Origin: Myxococcota bacterium
GTDB lineage: Bacteria; Myxococcota; B64-G9
DNA length: 64,000 nucleotides
Direction: 5' to 3'
NCBI GenBank assembly: GCA_022710975.1
Contig: JAKLGA010000023.1
Location: 1 to 64,000, forward strand
Under the pieces are notes generated by a model. It was not told the DNA's origin and did no database searches. It saw only the letters and a program-made list of their open reading frames with translations. Of this stretch, positions 31,499-42,912 are shown piece by piece; the stretch's first letter is position 1; every line of letters starts with the position of its first letter. The position numbers and the translations under genes are program-made.

Positions 31499-34400
31499 AT
31501 GCGCTGCCTCGCAATCGTGTGTACGCTCCTGCTGCTGACCCCTCTGGTCGCGAGCGCCGAGCCCCTGGAGGCGCTGCACGCGAGGGCGCTGCGCGCCTAC
31601 GATCAGGCCATGGAGCACTTCGGTGTGGCGCTGGGGGAGCGGGCCGAGGACGGCTCCGCCGTGCGCCGGCTGCTGACCGCCCAGGTGGCCGAGCTGACCT
31701 GCCTGCGGGGCAGCCGCGAGGGGTGCCTGCAGGCCTCGAGCGCGGCTGGCCGCGCGCTGGGCGAGTACCTCGGCCCGCTGGAGCCGGGCGGGGCGCCCGA
31801 GCCCGCCCGCTGGGCGCGTGCGCGCGCCTTCGTGCTCGAGGTCTACCGTCTGTCCGAGGGCTGGGGCCTCGACAACGCCCTGGCCTCGGAGGCGCTGGGG
31901 TTGTTCGCCCGCCTGGAGGGCGATCACCACCGGGCGCAGGCGCGCGCCGCCGGGCAGGCGCGGCTCGACGCGCTGGTCCTGCGCGCCCGCAAGGCGAGCG
32001 GGGTCGAGGCGCTGTCTGCCTGGGCGGAGGCCTTTCGCCTGGCCGAGCTGATGCTGGACGAGGCCGCCCAGGTGAAGGCGGCCCAGGGGCTGGCCGGGGC
32101 CCTGCTGTCGCTGGGCCCGGGCGGCCTGCCGCCGGGGGCGGACGCCGCCGCGCTGCGGCGCGCGCTGCTCGCCGGCCAGGATCGCCTGGCCATCCTGGGG
32201 CAGGACGACGCGGTCGCCCGCGGCGCGCTCGCCCAGGCCCTGGAGCGGGTCCAGACCCGCGAGCTGGCCGCGCCCGACCTGGTGTTCGACGCGCTGCCCG
32301 CGGCCGAGCGTTTCGAGGTGGACCTCGGCCGCGCGGCCGGCGAGCTGCGCGAGCTGGCGGGGCGCGCGCCGCTGCGGTCCCGGGCCAGCGCGCTGCTGCA
32401 CTTCTTCGCGGCCTACGCCGGCAGCCTGGCCGCCGAGCCGGGGGCCGCCGAGCCGCTCGTGGCCCTGTCCGAGGTACTGGCGCTCACCGATCCGTACCTG
32501 GCGGCGCGGGCCGCGGGCCTGCGCGGACGCGAGGCGCTGCTCGCGGGTGACTTCCATCGGGCCGCGCGCCTGCTCGAGGAGGCCGCCGAGCGCCTGGGCT
32601 CGCTGCCGGGCGCCGCCGCGGTGGCCGGGCTGCTGCAGGCCGCCCAGGCCCAGGCCCTGTTCTACCTCGGTCAGTACGGCCTGGCCGCGGAGGCCTTCGG
32701 CGAGGCCGCCGCGCACCTGGCGGAGCGCCCGGCCGGGGCCACCCAGGCCTACCTGGGCCAGGCCCACGCCCTGCTGTTCGCCGGGCAGCTCCCGGCCGCC
32801 GAGGAAACCCTGCGGCGGGCGGAGGGCCTGCTGGCGCGGGTCGGGGCCGAGCAGCGTCCGTCCATCGCGCGCTCGCTGCGCCTGGACCGGGCCCTGGCGG
32901 ATCTGTCCGCCGGGCGCGGCGAGCAGGCCCTGGCCGGGCTGCGGGCCGTGGCCGAGGAGGCCCGGCAGGCCGGTGACGTCCGCGCCGGAGCCGTGGCCCA
33001 CACCAACCTGGCCGAGCTGCTGAACGATCGCGGCGCCTGGTCCGAGGGGCTGGGCGCGGCCGAGGCGGCGCTGGCCTGGCTCGATCCCGCCAGCCAGGCC
33101 GACGCGGCCTGGCAGGCCTGGACCGAGAAGGGCCGGGCGCTGGCCGGCCTGGGCCAGGGCGCGGCGGCCCAGCGCGCCTTCGGCTCCGCCATGGATCTGG
33201 TGGAGGGGCTGCGGGCGCGCATCGGCGCCGAGGGCGCCCGGCGGTCGTTCGCGGCCGCCAAGGCGCGCCTGTACCGGGCGGCCGTGGCCGGCTGGGTCGA
33301 CCTGGGCGATCGGCGCCAGGCCTTCCTGGTGGCCGAGCGCGCCAGGGGGCGGGCCTTCCTGGACATGCTGGCCGAGCGGCAGCTCACCCTCGGCGATCGG
33401 GAGCGCCAGGCCAGGCTCGGGCCAGCCCGCGAGCGGTTGCTGCGCGACCTGCCGCGGCCCGAGCTGGTGCTCGAGGAGCCGGCCGCCGGCCTGGCCCCGG
33501 CCCGGACCGGCGCGCGGCCCGCGCCGGTCCGGCCCGATCCGCGCTCGGACTGGCGGAGCCTGGTGAGCGTCAACCCGGCGGGCGTCGACGACGTGCGCGG
33601 GCAGCTCGCGCGCGGCGAGGCCCTGGTGGCGTGCTTCCACGACGGCCGCCGGCTGCACTCCTTCCTGGTGCACGCGGGCGGGGTGGAGCTCGAGAGCGCG
33701 GAGGTCGACGAGGAGACCCTGCAGAACCGCACGCTCGCCCTGCTGCGGCTGCTGCGCGACCCGCGCTCGGACGAGGCCGCCATCCGCGAGAAGGGCGAGC
33801 GCCTGCTCACGCTCATGCTGGGGGGCCTGCGGCCGCGGCTGGCCGCCTTCCGCCGGCTGACCTTCGTGCCCTGGGGGCCGCTGCACTACCTGCCGCTGGG
33901 CGCCCTGTGGGACGGGCAGGCATACCTGCTGGATCGCCACGAGCTGGCCGCGGTGCCCTCGGCCTCGGCCCTGGTCATGCTGCGGGCGAGGCTCGCGGCC
34001 CGCGGCGGGCCCAAGGGCGCGCCGCGCGTGCTGGCGCTCGGCGATCCGGCCTCCGACCTGCCCGCGCTCCCGGCCGCCCAGGCCGAGGTGAGGCTGATCG
34101 GCGGGCTGTTCGGCGGCGCCCAGGCCGAGGTGGGCGGGCGGGCCACCAAGCGCCTGTTCCTCGAGCGCGCCCCGGGCGCGGGCCTGATCCACCTGGCCTC
34201 CCACGGCGTGTTCCTGCCCGGCCGGCCGATGGAGTCCTACCTGGCGCTGGCCGGGGACTCGCCCGAGCTCGGGCGCCTGCGCGCCCTGGACGTGCTGGGC
34301 GTCGATCTGCGTCAGGCCCGCCTGGTGACGCTGTCGGCCTGCTCGAGCGGGGAGGTGCAGGTGGAGCAGGGCGACGAGCTCACCGGGCTCACGCGCGCCT

Positions 34401-34609
34401 TCCTGCACGCGGGCGCACCCGCCCTGCTGGCGGCCCTGTGGCCGCTCGAGGATCGCGCCGCCCTGGGGCTGGTGGACCGGCTGTACCGCGAGCTGCGCGG
34501 CGGCAAGGCGCCCGCCGCGGCCTGGGCGCTGGCCGCCCGGGAGCTCAAGTCCCGGCCGGAGCACGCCCACCCGTTCTTCTGGGCGCCGCTGCAGCTCGTC
34601 GGTTCCTGA
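31499..34609 (+). CDS. Exported TPR-CHAT protease-like protein
   Basis: ATG 31499 is chosen over a GTG two codons upstream because GGGAG lies 9 bases before it. The 1036-aa protein has a signal peptide (about 1-21, ASA-E), a long helical TPR solenoid (about 22-690) rich in Ala/Leu/Glu, and a C-terminal CHAT domain (about 715-1036). CHAT is a caspase-like fold; the catalytic pair appears intact, H902 in IHLASHG and C948 in LSACSSG, with the late FLHAGAPALLAALWPLED motif. Most bacterial CHAT proteins are cytoplasmic proteases or scaffolds; here the signal peptide predicts a periplasmic location, which is less usual. It converges on the FHA-GGDEF gene. Confidence 0.85.
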   Translation: MRCLAIVCTLLLLTPLVASAEPLEALHARALRAYDQAMEHFGVALGERAEDGSAVRRLLTAQVAELTCLRGSREGCLQASSAAGRALGEYLGPLEPGGAPEPARWARARAFVLEVYRLSEGWGLDNALASEALGLFARLEGDHHRAQARAAGQARLDALVLRARKASGVEALSAWAEAFRLAELMLDEAAQVKAAQGLAGALLSLGPGGLPPGADAAALRRALLAGQDRLAILGQDDAVARGALAQALERVQTRELAAPDLVFDALPAAERFEVDLGRAAGELRELAGRAPLRSRASALLHFFAAYAGSLAAEPGAAEPLVALSEVLALTDPYLAARAAGLRGREALLAGDFHRAARLLEEAAERLGSLPGAAAVAGLLQAAQAQALFYLGQYGLAAEAFGEAAAHLAERPAGATQAYLGQAHALLFAGQLPAAEETLRRAEGLLARVGAEQRPSIARSLRLDRALADLSAGRGEQALAGLRAVAEEARQAGDVRAGAVAHTNLAELLNDRGAWSEGLGAAEAALAWLDPASQADAAWQAWTEKGRALAGLGQGAAAQRAFGSAMDLVEGLRARIGAEGARRSFAAAKARLYRAAVAGWVDLGDRRQAFLVAERARGRAFLDMLAERQLTLGDRERQARLGPARERLLRDLPRPELVLEEPAAGLAPARTGARPAPVRPDPRSDWRSLVSVNPAGVDDVRGQLARGEALVACFHDGRRLHSFLVHAGGVELESAEVDEETLQNRTLALLRLLRDPRSDEAAIREKGERLLTLMLGGLRPRLAAFRRLTFVPWGPLHYLPLGALWDGQAYLLDRHELAAVPSASALVMLRARLAARGGPKGAPRVLALGDPASDLPALPAAQAEVRLIGGLFGGAQAEVGGRATKRLFLERAPGAGLIHLASHGVFLPGRPMESYLALAGDSPELGRLRALDVLGVDLRQARLVTLSACSSGEVQVEQGDELTGLTRAFLHAGAPALLAALWPLEDRAALGLVDRLYRELRGGKAPAAAWALAARELKSRPEHAHPFFWAPLQLVGS

Positions 34610-34615
34610 GAGCCC

Positions 34616-35527
34616 TCACAGGGAGACGCGGTTGCGGCCCTGGGCCTTGGCCCGGTAGAGGGCGTTGTCCGCCGCCGCGGTCAGCTCGCCCGCCTCGTCG
34701 CCGTCGTCCGGGAAGCAGGCCACCCCGATGCTCAGGGTGGGGTGGAGCGCCAGGCCGTCGCGTTGCATGCCGGCCCCGTCGATGGCGGCGCGGATGCGCT
34801 CGGCGAGCTGCAGGGCGGCGACCGAGTTGAAGCCGGGCAGGAAGGCCATGAACTCGTCCCCGCCGAAGCGGCAGGCCCGCCCGGAGTGCCCGACCACCCG
34901 CCCGATGATGTGCCCGGCCTCCCCGATGCAGTGGGCGCCGAACAGGTGACCGTGGGCGTCGTTGATGGCCTTGATGCCGTCCATGTCCATCATCAGCAGC
35001 GCCAGGCAGGCGCCGTGCTGGCGGGCGCCGGCCAGGGCCGCGTCGAGCGCGTCGTCGAAGCAGCGCTTGGCCTCGAGGCCGCTCAACGGATCCGTGGTCG
35101 CGAGCTGGGCCACCTCGCGCTGGAAGCCGAGCTCGAGCGCGTCGACCAGGCCGAAGCGCAGGATGGTGGCGCCCAGCAGGATCTTGTCCCCCTCCTTGAC
35201 GACCAGCTTGCCGCGCAGCGTGCGCGAGCGCACCCGGGTGCCGTTGGTGGAGCCCAGATCCTCCAGCCAGTGCCGCCCGTCGGGCTCGCACCACACCCGC
35301 GCGTGGCGCCAGGACACGCCGGGGTCGGTCAGGCGCAGATCGGCGTCCGGCGCGCGGCCGATGAGGGCCTCGAGCTCGATGGCGTGGATGCGGCCGAGAT
35401 CGGCGCCCTGCCCGCGCAGCACGGTCAGGCAGGCCCGCAGCACCGGGGTGTGCTCGGGATCGGGCTCGGGCACGGGGATGCGCACCTGCATGGTGACGGT
35501 GCGGTCGCGGCGCTCCCCTTCGCTCAT
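34616..35527 (-). CDS. FHA-GGDEF diguanylate cyclase
   Basis: The 303-aa soluble protein has an FHA domain at about 30-125 with the phosphothreonine-binding residues in place: R58 in LIGR, S72 in SWRHARV and N95 in GSTNGT. A GGDEF domain occupies about 143-303 with an intact RFGGDEF (222-226) and D181/D183 in MMDMDG, so it should make c-di-GMP. The inhibitory RxxD I-site is absent (Gly at both positions), which suggests no product inhibition. The ATG overlaps the upstream stop (ATGA), so it is the last gene of the 37753-34616 operon. The nearby Ser/Thr kinase is a plausible source of the phosphothreonine ligand. Confidence 0.9.
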   Translation of the reverse strand: MSEGERRDRTVTMQVRIPVPEPDPEHTPVLRACLTVLRGQGADLGRIHAIELEALIGRAPDADLRLTDPGVSWRHARVWCEPDGRHWLEDLGSTNGTRVRSRTLRGKLVVKEGDKILLGATILRFGLVDALELGFQREVAQLATTDPLSGLEAKRCFDDALDAALAGARQHGACLALLMMDMDGIKAINDAHGHLFGAHCIGEAGHIIGRVVGHSGRACRFGGDEFMAFLPGFNSVAALQLAERIRAAIDGAGMQRDGLALHPTLSIGVACFPDDGDEAGELTAAADNALYRAKAQGRNRVSL

Positions 35528-37197
35528 GGCGCCTCACGCACGGGTAGGACCACCGAGAAGCTGCCGCTGCAGCCGTCCTTGGTGGAGTTGCCCGACACCG
35601 CCTGCCCCACCAGCCAGGCGCCCTCGTCGTCCGCGCGGAACACGTCCAGGGTGATGCCGCACTGGGGCTCGCCCACGGAGTTGAACACGTGCCCGCGCAC
35701 CACGCCGGGCGCGGGCAGCGTCGTGTCGGCGTCCGCCAGGCTCAGGTCCACGGTGACGAACACGTGCCGCAGGGTGTGGCGCGGGAGGCCCGTGGCGGCG
35801 CTGGGCACCAGCGTGAGGTCGTACTGGCCGGGATCCAGGCGCAGGGAGAAGGCGCCCTGCGAGTCGCTCATGCCGTCGTAGGAGCGCAGCGCCCCGTCGT
35901 CCAGACCCGACCAGTCGGAGGTGCGGCTGGCCACCAGGGTGACGTCCGGGACGGCCTGACCCTGCTGGTCGCGGATGGTGCCGGTCACCCAGGGGCGCTC
36001 GTCGACGGCGATCACCACCTGCGAGGTGTCGGCCAGGAGCTCCAGGGTCGAGGTGGTGATGCTGGCGGCGGAGGCGACCGGCGGCACCGCCCGCACCTGG
36101 TAGGTGCCCTCGGGCAGCGTGGTGGCGAAGGCGCCCTCGACGTCGGCCTCCACCACCTCGCGCAGGCTGCCCTGGCCGAGCTGCTCGAGCAGGAACTGCA
36201 GCCGGCAGCCCGGCACGGGCTCGCCGCGCACGGTCAGCACCCGGCCCGACAGCGCGCGGCTCGGCGGCAGATCGCCCACGTAGAAGGAGCCGAGGTCCGG
36301 CGCGTCGAGCGGCAGCCCGGGGATGGAGACCGTGGGCAGGCGCATGCCCGCCGCGGCCGGGCGCAGGCTGAGGTCGAGGCTGGTGGGGCGGATCCAGCTC
36401 CAGCGGTCGCCGCTGACCTGGCGGCGCACGAGCGGCAGGCGCAGGTAGGCCACGCCCTGGGCGTCCGGCGTGGCCACGTTGGTGCGCAGCCCCTGATCGG
36501 TGGTGCCCTCCACCTGCATGCCGGGCACGGGCAGGGGCAGGCCCTCGCTCTGCAGCACCTGCACCTTGACCAGCAGCAGCTCGGTCTGCTGGCCGAGCTC
36601 GTCGGGGCTGGGGTAGGGGCCCGGGTAGGAGAGGTCCAGGGAACGCGGCGCGTCCGCGGACAGCGCCACCGCCTCGTAGCGGAGCTGGGGGAACTCGTCG
36701 CGGTTCGAGGGCCGGAAGAGCAGCGCGTACAGGCCGGGCGCCGGGTTGAGGGCGAACAGCCCGTCCGAGGGCACCTGCACGCTCCAGGTGAGCGAGCGGT
36801 CGTCGAAGCCCGGCTCGCGGGTGGCCACGGCCGTGCCGGCCACCCCGCCCGCGGCGAAGGGCGAGGGCACCTGGCCCTGGAGGACGACCGCCGGCTCCAG
36901 CTCGAGCGACAGGGCCTGGCTGTCGACGCCCGGATCCGACAGGTCCACGGTCGCCTGGGTGTCGGCCGAGGAGGCCCCCTGCGGGGGGCGCAGCTCGAGG
37001 TGGATGACGTCCTCGGAGTTCGGGATGGGCTCGCACCTGTAGGTGTCGAGGTTGCAGCGCCAGCCCTGCGCGCAGTCCAGCGAGTCGAAACAGGTCTCCC
37101 CGGCCGGGATCATCAGGCCGCAACCGTCGGCCCACGGCGCGGCCAGCGCGCCGACCAGCGCGAGCAGGATCCGGGCTGTGTCCGTCTTTCTCCTCAT
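35524..37197 (-). CDS. Lipoprotein-like surface protein with carboxypeptidase-regulatory-like repeats
   Basis: The start at 37197 follows GAGGTAGGG and yields a signal peptide ending ADGCGL, a plausible lipobox. The 557-aa product has a small Cys-rich module at about 32-57 (ETCFDSLDCAQGWRCNLDTYRC). Several beta-sandwich repeats of the carboxypeptidase regulatory-like / SpaA type follow, each with GxVxxxxGxPVxxxxV...G.Y.L patterns (for example LSGRVLTVRGEPVPGCRL, VTGTIRDQQGQAVPDVTL and VRGHVFNSVGEPQCGITL). Such domains are non-catalytic surface modules. It sits between the sigma54-driven lipoprotein and the FHA-GGDEF gene. Confidence 0.72.
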   Translation of the reverse strand: MRRKTDTARILLALVGALAAPWADGCGLMIPAGETCFDSLDCAQGWRCNLDTYRCEPIPNSEDVIHLELRPPQGASSADTQATVDLSDPGVDSQALSLELEPAVVLQGQVPSPFAAGGVAGTAVATREPGFDDRSLTWSVQVPSDGLFALNPAPGLYALLFRPSNRDEFPQLRYEAVALSADAPRSLDLSYPGPYPSPDELGQQTELLLVKVQVLQSEGLPLPVPGMQVEGTTDQGLRTNVATPDAQGVAYLRLPLVRRQVSGDRWSWIRPTSLDLSLRPAAAGMRLPTVSIPGLPLDAPDLGSFYVGDLPPSRALSGRVLTVRGEPVPGCRLQFLLEQLGQGSLREVVEADVEGAFATTLPEGTYQVRAVPPVASAASITTSTLELLADTSQVVIAVDERPWVTGTIRDQQGQAVPDVTLVASRTSDWSGLDDGALRSYDGMSDSQGAFSLRLDPGQYDLTLVPSAATGLPRHTLRHVFVTVDLSLADADTTLPAPGVVRGHVFNSVGEPQCGITLDVFRADDEGAWLVGQAVSGNSTKDGCSGSFSVVLPVREAP

Positions 37198-37228
37198 CGC
37201 CCTACCTCGGTCCACCCCACGTCCGCCC

Positions 37229-37753
37229 CTACTCGCAGATGAGCTCCGGCGAGACCTTGAAGGTCCACTGCCAGGTGTCGTACTGCGCATCCGCGTCCTT
37301 GAACATGATCTCCGAAGGGTTGTCGTCCTCGGCGGTCGGATTCGCGTAGGGCCTGTCCGCGACGAAGACGGTCACGGTGTGGAACGTCTGCTTCCACGTC
37401 GTGGTCTGGCCCGTGATGACCAGATCCCAGTCGAGCTGGGGCGAGCCCGTGCGATCCACGTTGCCATCGGGCGCGAGGTAGAGGTCGCGCACCGGCGCGA
37501 CCTTCAGCCAGTCGTCCACGAAGTCCTCGTACCAGCGCACGTAGAGCACGTCGCGGGTGTTGAGCTCCCGCACCACCCCGACCTTGAAGGTGAAGACGCA
37601 GCCAGGATCGTCGATGGTGAGGATGCCTTCGCCGACCTTCGGCGTGAGCATCATGAGATCGATCACCGGCGGGTAGAGCGTCTCGCCCTCCGCCTCCTCG
37701 ATGGCCGGGCTCCACAGGCAGCCGCCCGCGAAGGTCAGGATGAGGATCGCCAT
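37229..37753 (-). CDS. Hypothetical lipoprotein, first gene of the sigma54-driven operon
   Basis: The 174-aa product starts with a short hydrophobic stretch and FAGGC, an acceptable lipobox. It continues as a beta-rich domain with YVRWYEDFVDDWLKVAPVRDLYLAPDG and VTVFVADRPY and ends in ICE. The ATG at 37753 is chosen because a perfect -24/-12 promoter (37785-37800) predicts a transcript start near 37774; longer starts upstream would lie in or before the promoter. The n-region is short and carries no basic residue, which is atypical, so the exact N-terminus is uncertain. Function unknown; the following carboxypeptidase-regulatory-like protein may be its partner at the surface. Confidence 0.7.
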   Translation of the reverse strand: MAILILTFAGGCLWSPAIEEAEGETLYPPVIDLMMLTPKVGEGILTIDDPGCVFTFKVGVVRELNTRDVLYVRWYEDFVDDWLKVAPVRDLYLAPDGNVDRTGSPQLDWDLVITGQTTTWKQTFHTVTVFVADRPYANPTAEDDNPSEIMFKDADAQYDTWQWTFKVSPELICE

Positions 37754-37784
37754 GGCAGGTCGTTTCCATCGACCTCGCTGAGTG

Positions 37785-37800
37785 AGCAAGTTGGGTGCCA
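37785..37800 (-). promoter_or_regulatory. Perfect sigma54 (-24/-12) promoter
   Basis: Read on the minus strand, TGGCAC-CCAAC-TTGCT matches the consensus TGGCAC-N5-TTGCW at every fixed position. It lies between the sigma54-activator gene (ends 37911) and the lipoprotein gene (starts 37753), about 21 bases from the predicted transcript start to the ATG. It is nested in an inverted repeat (AGTTGGG...CCCAACT). It should control lipoprotein, 35524-37197 and FHA-GGDEF as one unit. Confidence 0.8.
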
Positions 37801-37910
37801 GGCCCGCCTGGGGTTTCCCAACTCCATGCCATGAAAGCGAAAAACCCATCAGCCTCGCCTTCCGTGGGTCTCCCTGGGGGGCACCCACCGCGACATGCGT
37901 GCCAGCCTGC

Positions 37911-39749
<1,839 letters not shown>

Positions 39750-39769
39750 ACCCTGCTCCTCTCCTGACG

Positions 39770-40689
39770 TCAGAAACGCAGCTGCCAACCCAGGCCCACG
39801 CCGCCCGGGACGGCCAGCGGCACCAGGCCGCCCGGACCGGGTGGAGGCGCGGCCGGCGCGGACTCGGCGCCCTCGGGGCGCACGGTCTCTTCCCTGACGC
39901 GCTGGAAGGGCTCCACCGTGCTGTCCTCGAAGTAGTAGAAACCATCGGCCACACCGTAGATCCACAGCGCGCCGAAGACGGCCAGGGACGTGTACTGGGT
40001 GATCTGGAAGCCGTTCGCCAGGCCGAGCTCGTCGTGCGCGTAGCGCAGGTCATCGTCCGCCAGGCCCCACACCACCAGCCCGCTCATCACGTTGACCAGC
40101 AGGCTGAGCCCGCCGGTCACCGCCAGCGCGATGCCCTTGGTGCGATGGCCGTTCTGGAACTGCGGGATGCCGAAGGGCAGCAGGTTGAGCGCCCACCAGT
40201 GCTCGCTGCGCGTGCGCTCCAGGTACACCCGCGTGACCGCGGCCTGGGCCTCCTTGCGCCGGCGCTCCGCCTCCAGGGCCTGCTGCCGCTCGCGCTCGAT
40301 CTGCTCGAGCTTCTCCTTGAGGGCCGGCTCGGCGCGGATGGCGTCGAAGAAGCCGACCGCCGGCGGCGGGATCAGGAAGGGATCCAGGCGGTGCAGCGGG
40401 CGCAGGTAGAGCAGCTCGAGGAGCTCCTCGCGCGACCGGACCTGGTCCCCGGTGTAGAAGTAGGCCAGCCCCAGCATCTCGCGGGCCGCGGCGATGTCCG
40501 CCTCGCGGGTGAGCTGGACGGTCGGCTCGAGCAGCGGGCGGAGCTGCTCGATGGCCTTGCCGAAGTTCTTGTACTCGAACTCCAGGCGGGCCGCCTGGAA
40601 GCGCTCCTCCATCGAGGCGGCCCGCGCCAGGCCGCCCGCCAGGCAGGCGACGAGCGCCAGGACCGCCGGGAGCGCGCGGGTGGCGGAGC

Positions 40690-40693
<4 letters not shown>
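39770..40693 (-). CDS. Exported TPR-like protein with DUF5683-like membrane part
   Basis: The GTG start overlaps the kinase stop (GTGA). The 307-aa product has a signal peptide (about 1-25, ARA-AS) and TPR-like helices (about 27-95, RFQAARLEFEYKNFGKAIEQL...LGLAYFYTGDQVRSREELLELLYL). A charged coiled coil lies at about 118-150. A C-terminal region with NLLPFGIPQFQNGHRTKGIALAVTGG, two hydrophobic helices and YGVADGFYYFED resembles DUF5683-type proteins. It ends in VGLGWQLRF, with a terminal aromatic. Such proteins are found next to Ser/Thr kinases in myxobacteria; function unknown. Confidence 0.72.
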
Positions 40694-42693
<2,000 letters not shown>

Positions 42694-42708
42694 ACCCGAC
42701 AGGCCGCG

Positions 42709-42737
42709 ATCATTCCGCGAAGGAACCTGTTTGTCAA
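42709..42737 (-). promoter_or_regulatory. Candidate sigma70 promoter for the kinase gene
   Basis: On the minus strand a consensus TTGACA (42737-42732), a 17-base spacer and AATGAT (42714-42709) end 15 bases before the kinase ATG, predicting a very short leader. Confidence 0.5.
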
Positions 42738-42912
42738 TGCGAGGCCAGCCTGGCGCCTGAGAAAACCACGCCCGGCGTCCGGCGGGGTATGATCCAATTA
42801 TCGTCCCACCTTGGACGGGCGAGCCCCCGGGCGCGATTCATCGCCGAGGCGATGGCGTCCCGACAGGTGAGGGTGTACATTGGGTCAGCCATTGGGGGAC
42901 GGAGGTCGATGG

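Noticed and set aside
31379-34570. A 1063-codon open frame opposite the CHAT gene
   Set aside because: It is a high-GC shadow frame; the sense strand has a signal peptide, a ribosome binding site and catalytic CHAT motifs.
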